Assembly: GCA_018292915.2 (NCBI GenBank)
Contig: JACVVK020000481.1
Coordinates: 92,501-156,500, forward strand
Source: Batillaria attramentaria
Taxonomy: Eukaryota > Mollusca > Gastropoda > Batillariidae
Direction of reading: 5' to 3'
DNA length: 64,000 nt
Made by a program: the position numbers and the translations under genes. The notes beneath the pieces are model-generated. The model was not told the origin of the DNA, made no database searches, and saw only the letters and a list, made by a program, of their open reading frames with translations. Positions 33,128-47,919 of the stretch are shown piece by piece. Within the stretch, counting starts at the first letter, position 1. The number at the start of each line of letters is the position of its first letter.

Positions 33128-34283
33128 GTGTCCCTTTTACACAACTATGTGTTGTCTGATGTCTCCTCTGAAGTGTGTAGCTTGGTATTTGGCGTGAGAC
33201 TTTTTCAGGAAACGGTTCAGTATCTTGACGACGGCAGCAGCAGAGGGAAGCCAGCTCCTTCTTGAAGCGAGAGGACTGCGTGACGAAGACAAAGAAGTTG
33301 ACGGAACTGTTCACCGTCCTCATAAGATTCCCGATATCGTGCAAAGTGTAGAAGATGTTACGATGACGCCCGCTGGTCGAGAATTCATCCACTAGGAACC
33401 TGGTAAACGCCAGCGCCACCGCAGGCGCTGCACAAGTGACGTAGATACAGGAGACGGTGACGAGCATTTTCACCAGCATCATCTGGCGTGTGTCACCGGC
33501 CGTGCTGCTGATGTTCTGACGCCACTTCATCGCCTGGGTCAGTTTCGCCACAGTCACCGCGGTTGCTGTGGCGACGACTAAGAAGCTAAGTATCATGACT
33601 GTCGGCAGAATGATGAAATCGATCACGTCGAACAGAGACTTGTGTTGCGTGTAGATGCCTGTAACTCTCCAAGTCAGTCCCCTTTCACCGGTGGAATTAA
33701 TTGTGTGGATTAACTCGTATTTCAAGGCATACACTAAGCACAGTAACTGTGCCACTAACACACAGCCAGCGACCATAAACACCATTGTTCTCGTCTTGAC
33801 CAGCGTCACGGCTTTCAGGGGAAACATCACGCAGAAACATCTCTCTACAGCTATGATGGCCGTCAGACACCCAGACGAAGTCTGAAACCCTAACATGAAG
33901 TTCAAAAGATAGAGACGGCCGTACTTCTGAATGGCCTCGCTACGTTCCTCGTCTCCCGTAACGTAACAATAAGGGTTGAATATGAACTGAGTCGCAAGGT
34001 ACAGCAAGTCAACAAGGGTGAGGCTAAAGAGACAAAAGTTCATGCGGTCTCTCAGTCCTTGTCTGTAGAACACAATCAAGCAGAAAATGTTCAGAGGAGC
34101 TCCGAAGATAAACATCGCCGGCTGAAGCCAGCATTTGACAATATTCTTCGACAACGTGTAGCTGGCTAGATTCTCCGTATCGTTCCTGGCACTGAACGGT
34201 GCCTCGGATGTGATGACGTCTTCAAATTCGGTGCTCTGTTCTGACGTTGAGAACACGATTTGTGCTGACGTGTTCCGCAACAT
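33003..34283 (-). CDS. class A GPCR, gastropod chemosensory-receptor-like, copy 1
   Basis: A rhodopsin-type receptor of 426 residues from the first in-frame ATG at 34283. TM1 holds FGAPLNIFCLIVF, the first inner loop YRQGLRDRMNFCLF, and TM3 ends in VERC in place of DRY. TM7 carries NSSVNFFVF in place of NPxxY, and then SSRFKKELASLCCC, a helix 8 with palmitoylatable cysteines. The N-terminus has N-glycosylation sites (NTS, NDT). The GLRDRMN and VERCFCVMFPLKA text resembles gastropod chemosensory receptors; that family call is recollection, not a search. The paralogue at 46657 starts 15 or so residues earlier, but here the equivalent ATG is AGC and TTTTGTAACACAG before it could be a splice acceptor. 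The last 42 residues (from TLKDLSSQ) are read from a MITE. Confidence 0.82.
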   Translation of the reverse strand: MLRNTSAQIVFSTSEQSTEFEDVITSEAPFSARNDTENLASYTLSKNIVKCWLQPAMFIFGAPLNIFCLIVFYRQGLRDRMNFCLFSLTLVDLLYLATQFIFNPYCYVTGDEERSEAIQKYGRLYLLNFMLGFQTSSGCLTAIIAVERCFCVMFPLKAVTLVKTRTMVFMVAGCVLVAQLLCLVYALKYELIHTINSTGERGLTWRVTGIYTQHKSLFDVIDFIILPTVMILSFLVVATATAVTVAKLTQAMKWRQNISSTAGDTRQMMLVKMLVTVSCIYVTCAAPAVALAFTRFLVDEFSTSGRHRNIFYTLHDIGNLMRTVNSSVNFFVFVTQSSRFKKELASLCCCRRQDTEPFPEKVSRQIPSYTLQRRHQTTHSCVKGTLKDLSSQRKAFRSVNKFYRVDRASTVNSVTVAEFSALRGPL

Positions 34284-34399
34284 TTCGTTTTCCAGTGAGA
34301 CTGTGCTGGTAAACACTTTGTCCGAGCTGTGTTACAAAAGTGCCACAGGAGGCGAGTTAAGCATTCAAAGGCATGATGCTATTCCCACAATATATACAT

Positions 34400-34446
34400 A
34401 ATGCCTGGCGAATGACCGAAAGGAAAAATACGTACTTCATCTAAAA

Positions 34447-34485
<39 letters not shown>

Positions 34486-34604
34486 ACGTCTACAAAAAAC
34501 AAAAAAAGCACACAACAAATCAAGAAAACGGCACGACACAAAAAGAAAAAAAAACACTTTTGCGAAATAACCCTAAGATATTTAAAAAATAACTGAAATG
34601 TTAG

Positions 34605-34665
<61 letters not shown>

Positions 34666-34960
34666 TTCCAGCGTTTCTGCTAATATCTGTCATTCTTTCA
34701 CCAGTGCGATGCGGAAACGAAGAAACTATGTGACATAAATACAATCTACGACATACGTTTTTCCGTACACCTGTCACTCTGGCATCTCTGCAATGTAGAA
34801 GCGAATGCCTCCGAAACGAATAACGAATCCATGTACACAATTTATGTTCTGACATTTCTTTCCTCCGAGCCATAAACAGAACAGATTTAATCCACCGTTG
34901 ACAGTTTGGGCAGAAATGAATGCAAAGAAAAAGAAGGAAAAAAAAACAAACAAACAAGCG

Positions 34961-34997
<37 letters not shown>

Positions 34998-35013
34998 ATT
35001 TTCAGCTCCCCCC

Positions 35014-35080
<67 letters not shown>

Positions 35081-35240
35081 GCACGCATGCACGCACGCAC
35101 GCACGCACGCACGCAGAGTTGCAACTGCAAAAACTTCGTACGTGTATTTATTTTTCAGAATAGTTCTTTTCATCGGTCTGAATGAGCTTCCACCTTGTAT
35201 TGTGACTGTTTTCAGTTTCTGGTGAGCACTCTTCTATGGC
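34400..35240. repeat. microsatellite-rich GPCR upstream segment
   Basis: CA tracts at 34448-34484, 34605-34662, 34963-34993 and 35016-35078, the last with (GCAC)n to 35111. The unique text between 34660 and 34935 aligns in inverted orientation with about 45720-46130 and partly with 55070-55245. Confidence 0.85.
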
Positions 35241-35289
35241 AAGTTGCTGTGTGACAGCCTGCGGTGTTGTGTTCGCACTGTGTTTTACT

Positions 35290-35560
35290 GACCCACTCTC
35301 TGGGGCACAGAGTCTTTCAGTGGACAGTGGGGAAATGGCGCTCACTGCGCTACCGTGACGGGCCTAAATTGTCTCGGTGCTCTCAAACACAAGGTCGCGC
35401 ACTATGTCATCCTTGACCCACTCTCTGGGGCACAGAGTCTTTCAGTGGAAAGTACCTCTGTGCACAGTGGGGAAATGGCGCTCACTGCGCTACCGTGACG
35501 GGCCTAAATTGTCTCGGTGCTCTCAAACACAAGGTCGCGCACTATGTCATCCTTGACCAG
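35290..35560. repeat. recent tandem duplication, unit about 125 bp
   Basis: ACCCACTCTCTGGGGCACAG starts units at 35291 and 35416. The units are nearly identical except for a 16-base insertion (AAGTACCTCTGTGCAC) in the second. Confidence 0.95.
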
Positions 35561-37325
35561 CTTTGAACCCAGAGGGATCCTCAATGGCGCAAGTGATGGC
35601 AGGCTGTCTTCAGAGTGAAAGTAGGCGTGTTTCTGAATCAGAGACATACATAACATGTCTCTGTCTGAATGGACAGATCTATTATTACATTCAGTCCTAG
35701 AGCACGGGTGTGTATGCTTTTGTAATCGTCTCTTATTCCACCACAAGGCAGGTACGTGATCGTCTGCACCGTACAACAATACTTGCCTGTAGAGTGCAAC
35801 ACCTTGGCCTGTCAGAGTGCAACCCCCTTGCCGTTTACTCACATCCTGTTGGATCAGTGTACCACATAAACAGTGCCATCAAAGCGCAACAATAATTGTC
35901 CGCTGGCAAAGATTTTGCCCAAACGAAAAGTGGTCGGATATTCAAGACTTCGTTTGAAATCGAATCATATGAGACACAAGTCTTTGCTTTTCTTAAAAAA
36001 AAAAAAAAAAAATGCTGGCTGTAAGCAGTAAGCATTTTCACGCCCCGCCGAAAAGGGACTGCACTCTGGAGTCTAGTACTGACCGTGACGGCTTGCTACT
36101 ATGGCCACTGACGCTTCTACTGCTGTAGAAGACCTCGGCGATGGACAGTAGTTCTTCTCGTGCTACAACATCTCCAACTACGGCCATGAGTGATGTCTAA
36201 CGCACCATCGATCTGCTGACACGAGTGATCGACGAGAGCCTGGGCTCCCTGCGTGCGGATATTACAGAAGTTCGTACTTTAGTACAGACGATCGCACATT
36301 GCCGAAGTGAAACTGTGATGGTGTTGAGTGATTCAGGCAGGCAGGGAGGCAAACACAGCGGTCGCTATGACATGAGTTTTATTGCAACAGGAAAACAACA
36401 ACAAGCAGTCACAAGCGGCAGGGCTGAGAGTGAGAGTGCGAGCGTGTCGCGAACCGTGGCTCGCGGCTCCTTATATGCACCCAGCGCGCGGCCCGCAAAG
36501 AAAGCAACGGCCGCTCGCAGCAGAAGCATGGGCTAGATGCTCGCCTAGCGGCGAAATCTGTGTTTGTGTACAGCCTCATTTTTCCCTAATTTTACTATTA
36601 CCTGGCATGAAACTTGTTTACAAAGCCAACAAAAAGCACCATATTGCCATTTTTACTCTGCACCAAATTTTAAAAGGGGCCAAGATTTTATACTATATTT
36701 AGCCGAGTTCTTACTACATGCCCCGGAAGCTAATACCGTCGCGTAGCCTGACCACCCGGCCGCCGTGGACGACTGCTGGGGCCCCGGGACTGCTACGGGA
36801 GACGGTCACAGTCTACGAACTATCAGGCTGGTCACTCACTACCCCACCCCCTCATGTGTCCTCGTGCGTGCTACGCGGCTGTCGGTTCCCTAGACCGCTC
36901 CCTAGTGCGCTAGAGTGTATTAATGTGATGTGTAGCTGTCCTAGTTGTGTAGGGGAAGGGTGGGGTTCTGTGTATAAATTGTAGTTAAGAGTAAATATTG
37001 CGTCCATTGTTGGTGTTCCGTGCGAGCGCGTGCTGAGTGAGTGCGCGTGTGACAAGCATTAAAAACGAACAAGAAGAAGAAAAAAAAAACAAAACCCTGA
37101 AAGCTGTAAGGGAAAGTCGCATAAACGGAAGAGTAACCCACAGTAAGTCCGTGTCCCCTGTGAATGTAGGTTGTCCGTAATTGCCAAGTACCGTCACACC
37201 ACACATTACGTCACTCGATGACGTGCCGAGCAGATGAAAACGTCGACACAGCCGCAAATCACAAGTGACGTGACAAAAACTGTCGCCAGCTTACGTCATG
37301 ACATAGAGTGACGTCGTTGCTTATG
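35561..37325. other. no gene recognised; GC-rich block, possibly a retroelement remnant
   Basis: A frame at 36213-36330 reads LTRVIDESLGSLRADITEV, helix-like and possibly gag-like, but it is isolated. A GC-rich block at 36700-37040 has a TATA-like GTATAAATTG at 36972. No domain can be named. Confidence 0.3.
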
Positions 37326-37388
<63 letters not shown>

Positions 37389-37520
37389 AAGGAACAAAGG
37401 CGTCGCTAAAGCCGAAAACATGCGCTCAATCAGGTCAATTTGAAAGTAGGGGAAGTAAGTAAAGCTGAGAGCGCTCCCTAGATCTAGGAGATGTGTGCTT
37501 TGTATGCCAGTGGACAAGTC
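37326..37520. repeat. (TA)n tract and dispersed repeat, copy 2
   Basis: (AT)n at 37329-37384, then the inverted counterpart of the 540-685 repeat (GAGCGCTCCCTAGATCTAG). Further AT tracts lie at 37587-37609 and 37621-37632. Confidence 0.85.
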
Positions 37521-37581
37521 CGCCTTGCCCTATATTGGCTACAAGCCACAGTGGAGGGGGGGGGGGTAGGATGGTTGTAGC

Positions 37582-37614
<33 letters not shown>

Positions 37615-37706
37615 CATAAGCATATATATATATAGTGAAACGTAAAGTAGTCGCCACCGCCGCTAATCATAGATAACGTCACAAACACAGCCGGCAATAA
37701 TATACG

Positions 37707-41604
<3,898 letters not shown>

Positions 41605-41827
41605 AGCTGTGTCGGTCAGGCTCGTGAACACCTCATCACGGAGCCGCGATCACTGACACTTAGCCTTGAAGAAAATGCATGCGCCATGATGTCTGAATAT
41701 GGTTACTGGATGTCGCACAAAGAAGGAAAAGAAAAACAACAACAACAACGATTAGACAACAACAAAAACAACAACTACTAGAAGAAGAGGAAGAGGAAGA
41801 AGCAGAAGATGATGATGATGATGAAGA

Positions 41828-42000
41828 GGGTGGGTAGGTGTTTGGGAGTTTAACGTCCTCTTTCACTAAGTGTGGGTGATATCAAAGACGAGGCAACGAG
41901 AAAAAGGCCAGCACACAATATTTGAGCCCGGCCGGGATTCGAACTCACGACCCGAGCATTGAAAGTCCAACGGTCTACCATTCAGATATCCCGGTTCCCC
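41828..42000 (-). mobile_element. SINE-A copy
   Basis: Complete minus-strand copy just upstream of gene A, with an altered head (TTCAGATATCCCGG). No clear target duplication. Confidence 0.88.
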
Positions 42001-42160
42001 AGAAGATACAGATACAGAAGAAGAAGAAGAAGAAGAAGAACAACAACCCAACAAACAAATGAAATTAAAAACAACAACAACAACAACAACAACAAAAAAG
42101 AACAACGACACAAGCGAACAACGGAACAAAACAACAACAACAACAACAACAACAAAACCC
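42001..42160. repeat. (GAA)n and (CAA)n tracts
   Basis: GAA run at about 42018-42039 and CAA runs at 42071-42093 and 42130-42152. Confidence 0.95.
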
Positions 42161-42194
42161 AAATCAACAGAAAACTGAAACTGGTAAGTTAGAA

Positions 42195-42390
42195 GCCAGG
42201 GCCCGAATGTAAAAGTCGGGGTTAGGGAGTTTAGCCCCGTGTTAGAATCTAACCTCGAACTAAATTAGCCCTAGGGTTAACTTTTCTGTTGCTTTTTGTT
42301 TTAAATCAGGAAGCGGGTCCATTCCAGCAAGGTGCCTATGCCGTTATAGAAGAATTCTTTCTTCCTTCGCTTAAAATCATTAGGATCGAC
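42195..42390 (+). mobile_element. partial copy of the intron-4 MITE family
   Basis: Starts GGGCCCGAATGTAAAAGTCG and runs through AATCTAACCTCGAACTAA and AGGAAGCGGGTCCATTCCAG. The far end is missing. Confidence 0.75.
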
Positions 42391-42587
42391 TAGAAAATGC
42401 AGCAAGCAGGGAATACTGACATGAACCCTGAATGAAACAGCAAAACATGTCATATTTTGTACTATAAAGTTTGTGATCACAAAGATGGAAGTACTGATGC
42501 AATTTGTGGTTCATATGTTTGATAATGATGTGTTGCAGTATTGGTGAACATTGTGATTCAGGCAGTCCTGCATTTTTAAATGAAATT

Positions 42588-42827
42588 TTCTGCTTTGGAA
42601 ATGTTCAACCCACCAAATTTGAAAAATAAATGCAATTCTAAATTCCGAAATTTAAATAGCTGAGCTGACCCTTCGCACCACGTGACATGTAATGTGTTTA
42701 TGTCCAGTGTGTGAGAGAATGCGTATGACTCACGTGAGCGTGCGGTTTGGGTTCAGTTCGCGGCGCTTTGAGCCGATTCAGGAAAGCGCCTATACAATAC
42801 TCATTATTATTATTATTATTATTATTG
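42588..42827 (+). mobile_element. SINE-B copy, 5'-truncated
   Basis: Begins CTGCTTTGGAAATGTTCA within the body and ends in (TTA)n. Contains TTCGCGGCGCTTTGAGCC. From 42391 to 42587 I see nothing recognisable. Confidence 0.88.
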
Positions 42828-42948
42828 AAATGCCCCAGAAACCTGGGAGATAACCAGTTTCTGCTTTTGTTAACTTTTTGTTAAGAGCCCGAACCCGCTG
42901 TATGATTAGAGTAGTTAACAGGAACAAGCCACTGCACAGCAGTAGGAG

Positions 42949-43036
42949 CCACTTCAAGCCACTATTACGCAAGGCGTTGGCCTTCCCGCTAGGCCCAAGA
43001 CCTCTGCACACTGCGTAATTTAGTGGCTTGAAGTGG
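42949..43036. repeat. imperfect hairpin with arms of 23 and 25 bp
   Basis: CCACTTCAAGCCACTA at 42949 is inverted as TAGTGGCTTGAAGTGG ending 43036. TTACGCA and TGCGTAA extend the arms with a 2-base difference. The loop is about 40 bases. Confidence 0.85.
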
Positions 43037-43327
43037 TTCATAATGATCTGAAGATTTTGCATGGGCGTTTTAGAGGTACCTACACACTGTCACATGAAAA
43101 CACTTACCCATTGTCTTGCTATGACGGACTTACTCGATAAAATCCGCCAAAATACAAGCAGCATCGAGGCAACGAACGGACCTCCTAAAAGCGTCTTGTT
43201 TTTGAAAATGACTCGTATCTCATGAATCGTTGACGTGACAAATGGGATCTGTGATTTGTGACGTACAATATCAGCGGTGGCGTTATCTGTTTTTATCTCA
43301 CGTGTAGTTTGGCGAGTGAGTGAGTGA

Positions 43328-43702
43328 GTGTTACGTGGTGAATGTTTGAAGAGCCCGTCGTCTTACCGAGGTGTACGGTGACTCAGGCGAACACTCCTCA
43401 CGTAGCGAGTTCTTATACTGACTGCTGAAAAAGTCTCTTTCACTCACAAAAACAGACTCGTGAGCGCGTAGAAAAGTTATAACCGTGTGGAGTTCATTAC
43501 GACACGTCTCTGGTGTCACACTGCACTCTCAAGCTTTCGCACATGTAAGGCTAAGCTTCTCTCGTGCACACGAGTCTTTTTGTGAGTGAAAGAGACTTCT
43601 TACGCAGTCAGTATAAGAACTCGCTACGTGAGGATTGTTCGCCGGAGTCACCGGACACCTCGGTAAGACGACGAGTTCTCCAAACTTTCACCACTTAACA
43701 GT
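43328..43702. mobile_element. foldback of two LTR 5' ends, head to head
   Basis: About 135 bp at 43328-43467 are repeated in inverse orientation at 43573-43702 (CGTCGTCTTACCGAGGTGT, TCCTCACGTAGCGAGTTCTT). The left arm and the following unique part align with the 5' half of the solo LTR at 51143-51964. Confidence 0.82.
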
Positions 43703-43704
43703 GA

Positions 43705-44054
43705 GTGAGGTTTTAAAGCCGCGCAAGCCACAAAGACTAATTCGCGGCTGAGCGTGCGTGCACTGCATGAAAACAAACAAGCAAACAAACAAACAAACAA
43801 AACAACAAAAAACAAAAATGTAACGTTGGACAAACGATGCAAAACTGGTCTACGGGGCGGTATAAACCCAGGACATGCAGGAGACGCTGCACCTTCATGC
43901 TAATTTCTCGAACTCCCGATTACCCCCCCCCCCCCCCCAAAAAAAAAAAAAAAAAGAAAAAAAAAAAGCGTAGAAAACAAATAGCAATTACAACTAGGAA
44001 AAACAAAGATAAATACTAAGCGCATATACAGCAAATACTGGAACTTATCATCTC
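43705..44054 (-). repeat. inverted copy of the interior of the 29.04-29.47 kb element
   Basis: AAGCCGCGCAAGCCACAAAG, GCAGGAGACGCTGCACCTTC and CAAATACTGGAACTTATCAT match 29060-29345 in reverse complement. A poly-C/poly-A expansion lies at 43925-43967. Confidence 0.85.
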
Positions 44055-44176
44055 CAAGGCGAAGTCTTTGCTGAAAATGGAAAGAACCAGAGAGCTAAAT
44101 GCATGGCATTGACCAATCGAAAGGCAAAGTTTCGGTAGCACTAACGCACTTTCCTTTTTTCACGCCATAGACAAAC

Positions 44177-44233
44177 AACCACAGCAAACAAACAAACAAA
44201 CAAACAAACAAACAAACAAACAAACAAACAAAC

Positions 44234-44287
<54 letters not shown>
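44177..44287. repeat. (CAAA)n(CAA)n microsatellite
   Basis: CAAA units run into CAA units. On the minus strand this yields poly-Val or poly-Cys frames that are not genes. Confidence 0.97.
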
Positions 44288-44319
44288 CCAAAAAAATACA
44301 GACTAGTACGGACTTTGTG

Positions 44320-44693
44320 TACACCGAGTCCAAAATATGAGAGTTCGAAAATATTTGTGACGTACCCGAATCTGTCAAGATTTCTCCCACTTTTGTAAAT
44401 TCCGTGGAGGGTCCATTCCAAGTTTTTGAACTCGTTGGAAAATGTCGTCATTGGTAACATGGCAGTTTCACTGTAGGTACCCGAAGGAAAATGTCGTCAT
44501 TGGTAATATGGCAGTTTCACTGTAGGTACCCGAAGGAAAATGTCGTCATTGGTAACATGGCAGTTTCACTGTAGGTACCCGAAGCCAAACCTTTCGTCAG
44601 TGTATTGTGTTGTCTGGTTGTCATCACGAGACTACCGATGTCAAACAACAACAACAACAGAACAACAACAACAACAGCAACAACAAGAACAAG

Positions 44694-44731
<38 letters not shown>

Positions 44732-44735
44732 GAAT
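44320..44735 (-). repeat. dispersed repeat with a 49-bp triplication and (CAA)n
   Basis: AATGTCGTCATTGGTAA starts units at 44441, 44490 and 44539, a 49-bp period. The larger segment aligns in inverse orientation with 55300-55545 and weakly with 63140-63230. The (CAA)n run is at 44647-44732. Confidence 0.85.
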
Positions 44736-45039
44736 TGTGTTTCTATCCCATTTCGTTCTCGAGATATAACACAAAACCTTCCCTTGTGAGTGCAGGCCAT
44801 TCTTTACTTTGGAAAAAGGAAATAGTCAAAAGTAACCGCCAGCAAAACATACCACGTCGACAGGAGCTCTTCCAGAATTTTCATATGCACTAAGCACAGT
44901 ACAAAAAAATGACTAAGTTCTTATTCTGATTTACAGGTCACACAGTGTTTCCTGGAGACACGTTTAAAGCAGTTCATCTCTATTTAAAACTAACTAACAA
45001 ACAAACAAACAAACAAATAAACGTGAAATAATAATAATA

Positions 45040-45150
45040 ATAATAATTTATTTATATAGCGCTTAATCTACATGGAAGGTAGTTCGAAGCGCTTAGAGTA
45101 CAGGTAAAGAGACAGATAGACGTGAAGGTTCAGGGCCAGGGCAACTGCAT
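45040..45150. repeat. (AAT)n with AGCGCTTA repeat end
   Basis: (ATA)n followed by ATTTATATAGCGCTTAA and CGAAGCGCTTAGAG, probably a repeat terminus. A related AAGCGCTTAGAGC lies at about 54268. Confidence 0.6.
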
Positions 45151-45274
45151 GTATGGTACTTAATAAGGAGATGGAGAAAGACACTGCTGCTGTGAGCCCA
45201 TCCTCTTGGCAGAATCTAACCTTCAAAGCACGGACTTTGCCCTATCTGTCAAATAATATGCAGGACGTATGCTC

Positions 45275-45460
45275 AGGAAACAGCACCGCCGGGGCTCGAT
45301 TGCAAAAGACTAACACTAAAAGCAACACTGGTTTCATGCCACCTCTCTTTTGTCTACCCGATCATCAGCACCGCAGTGAAGGGTATGGGCGCGGGAGGCT
45401 CGTTAGGTCTGACGTATGTGACGTGGTTGCCATTCTGCATCTCACGATGGGAAATCCTCT
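45275..45460 (+). pseudogene. broken exon 2 of a third DUF4239 gene
   Basis: The plus strand reads LQKTNTKSN then [11 protein letters not shown], matching gene B exon 2 ([20 protein letters not shown]). After a frameshift the DNA continues to match through GACGTATGTGACGTGGTTGC and CATTCTG, corresponding to the DIRESVAIL part. The rest of the exon and all other exons are missing. It lies in inverse orientation to genes A and B, beside GPCR copy 2. Confidence 0.7.
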
Positions 45461-45509
45461 ACAGCGTTAGAAAGGTCTGGACTCCAGAAGAATACACTCA
45501 ATTCTCTCT

Positions 45510-45701
<192 letters not shown>

Positions 45702-45719
45702 TTCGCATTTCTTTCTTCC

Positions 45720-46071
45720 CCCCCCCCCCCTCTCTCTTTTTTTGCACTCATTTCTGCCAAAGCTGTCAACGGTTGATTAAGTCTGTTATTTTTATGGTTC
45801 AGAGGACAGACTATGTGTACATCGATTCGTTATTTGTAGGTATTCGTTCCCGCGCCATGGAGATGACAGGTTGACAGATATAAGCAAAAACTTATCTCGT
45901 GAATTGCTTTTCTGTCATTTAGTTTCTTTGTTTGCACATCACACAGAGACTACAGAATGACAGATGTAAGCGAAAAAAACTACCTGGAGGATCGCTTTTC
46001 TGTCACAAAATTTTTCCTGGCATCCGAAATAAACGTCTAGATGTTTTTTTTTTTTTGTAGCTGGGAATTGC

Positions 46072-46104
<33 letters not shown>

Positions 46105-46372
46105 TGTGTGTTTCACTGACATGTCAGCCATTTCCTAAATATTGAGGATTTTTCGCTTTTTCTTTTTTCTTCCTTTTCTTTCTTGTCTTTCTTATTTATT
46201 TTTATTTTATTTATTTATTTATTTTTTTTTGTGGGGGGGGGGGGGGGGGGGGGGGGGGGGGTGGGAGGGGATCTTTTGTTGTTGTCTTGCCGAATTTCTG
46301 TTTTCGTTTTTGTGTTTCATGTCACTCATTTTATTGTATTTTTTTTTAATATTGAGGGGTTTTGTGTTACTA

Positions 46373-46430
<58 letters not shown>

Positions 46431-46640
46431 CTTCTAGAGAAGCTTGACGTATTCCCTTTCGGCAATTTGGCAGGCATGATATATATACAGTGTGAATAAC
46501 ACGATGTCTTTGAACGGTTTGAACTCGCCTCCTGGTGCACTTTTGGAACAAAGGCCTGACAAATCTGTTAAGGTTATTTTCCGCGCCTAGGGCATAGCGC
46601 TTGCTAATCCTTTCACCTCAACGGACACGTTCTCTTGGCA
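45720..46640. repeat. GPCR upstream segment, inverted partner of 34.4-34.95 kb
   Basis: Text such as CATTTCTGCCAAAGCTGTCAA, TCTCGTGAATTGCTTTTCTG and AGCTGGGAATTGCGTG matches inverted text at 34.66-34.93 kb or 55.07-55.25 kb. It contains GC/TG tracts at 46074-46112, a G tract at 46230-46261 and TG at 46374-46427. Confidence 0.8.
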
Positions 46641-46656
46641 AATTTTCGATCTTACA

Positions 46657-47859
46657 ATGAACGACAAAATGTTCAACAGAACCATCTTACTGGAAAACGA
46701 AATGTTGCGGAACACGTCACCACAAATCGTGATCTCAACGTCAGACCAGAGCACCGAATTTGAAGACGTCATCACAACCGAGGAAATGTTCAGTCCTGGG
46801 GACAACGCGGAGGGCGTCATCAGTCTAGCCAGCTACAAGGTGCTGGAGAATATTGTCGAATGCTGGCTTCAGCCGGCGATGTTTATCTTCGGAGCTCCTC
46901 TGAACATTTTCTGTTTGATTGTGTTCTATAGACAAGGGCTGAGAGACCGCATGAACTTCTGTCTCTTCAGTCTGGCTTTCGTTGACTTGCTCTACCTTGC
47001 GACTCAGTTCACATTTAACCCTTATTGTTACGCCTCGGGATCTGCGGCCGAAGAACGCAGGGAATCAATTGATAAGTACAGCCGACTCTATCTTTTGAAC
47101 TTCAACCTAGGTTTTCAAACTTCTTCTGAGTACCTGACGGCCATCATAGCTGTAGAGAGATGTCTCTGTGTGGTGTTCCCCCTGAAAGCCGTGACGCTGG
47201 TGAGGACGAGAACAATGGTGTTTATGGTCGTTGGCTGTGTGTTAGCGGTACAGGTACTGTGCTTGGGGTATGCCTTGAAATACAAGGTGATCCCTATCAC
47301 GATTGATCCCACTGGAAAAACGCGACTGGTGTTGGCAGTTACAGAACGCTACAAGCAACACAAGGCTCTGTTTGACACCATGGATTTCATCATTCTGCCA
47401 ACAGTCAAGATCCTTAACTTTTTAATCGTCGGCATGGCAACCGCGGTGACAGTGGCGAAACTGACCCAGGCGATGAAGTGGCGTCAGAACATCAGCAGCA
47501 CTGCCGGTGACAAACGCCAGATGATGCTGGTGAAAATGCTCGTCACCGTCTCCTGTATCTACGTCACGTGTGCAGCACCCATGGTGGCGCTGGCTTTTGC
47601 GCGGCTCCTCGTGACCGAGTTCTCGACCAGTGGGCGTTATCGTAACATCTTCTACGCCTCGCACACTATCGGGGGGGTTATCATGACAGTGAACAGCTCC
47701 GCTAACTTCTTTGTCTACATCACACAGTCCTCTCGCTTCAAGGAGGAGCTGGCCTCCCTCTGCTGCTGTCGTCGTCAAAATACTCAACCGTTTCCTGAGC
47801 AATCTTTAACAACAAATACCAAGCTAACAACCTCAGAGAGGCCGTCAGAGCACATGTAG
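46657..47859 (+). CDS. class A GPCR, gastropod chemosensory-receptor-like, copy 2
   Basis: 400 residues from an ATG. TMs lie at about 70-91, 100-121, 146-172, 184-206, 240-266, 292-317 and 335-357. VERC (166-169) replaces DRY and NSSANFFVY (346-354) replaces NPxxY. Helix 8 ends in the cysteines 369-371, likely palmitoylated. N-glycosylation motifs NRT and NTS are in the N-terminus. An ECL cysteine (C124) is present, but its disulfide partner is unclear. No introns are needed. It is closely similar to the receptor at 33003-34283 but on the other strand, and both lie in an inverted duplication that includes the downstream MITE. It ends before the MITE, 60 bp upstream of it, so it represents the unextended form. 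Gastropod chemosensory receptors are the family it most resembles; the ligand is unknown. Confidence 0.87.
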   Translation: MNDKMFNRTILLENEMLRNTSPQIVISTSDQSTEFEDVITTEEMFSPGDNAEGVISLASYKVLENIVECWLQPAMFIFGAPLNIFCLIVFYRQGLRDRMNFCLFSLAFVDLLYLATQFTFNPYCYASGSAAEERRESIDKYSRLYLLNFNLGFQTSSEYLTAIIAVERCLCVVFPLKAVTLVRTRTMVFMVVGCVLAVQVLCLGYALKYKVIPITIDPTGKTRLVLAVTERYKQHKALFDTMDFIILPTVKILNFLIVGMATAVTVAKLTQAMKWRQNISSTAGDKRQMMLVKMLVTVSCIYVTCAAPMVALAFARLLVTEFSTSGRYRNIFYASHTIGGVIMTVNSSANFFVYITQSSRFKEELASLCCCRRQNTQPFPEQSLTTNTKLTTSERPSEHM

Positions 47860-47919
47860 TGTTGTTAACAGGCCACAGAGTGCCACCTAATTTACACAAA
47901 AATACATTTAGCCTAAACC

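Noticed and set aside
34284..34316. Start of GPCR copy 1 at 34316
   Set aside because: That codon is GTG and a stop lies six codons upstream; the first ATG in frame is at 34283, unless a spliced 5' exon supplies the start.
34601..35225. Long frames of alternating Cys-Val or His-Thr over (CA)n tracts here and at 25.0, 39.8-40.6, 41.2-41.7, 45.4-45.9 and 46.1-46.5 kb
   Set aside because: They are produced by microsatellites with no stop codons in several frames and have no other support.
36100..37060. LTR retrotransposon with gag and a promoter
   Set aside because: A short helical frame and one TATA-like site are not enough; no TG...CA ends, primer site or pol were found.
43837..44460. Frames with Lys, Cys or Val runs
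   Set aside because: Caused by poly-A/poly-C and (CAA)n tracts.
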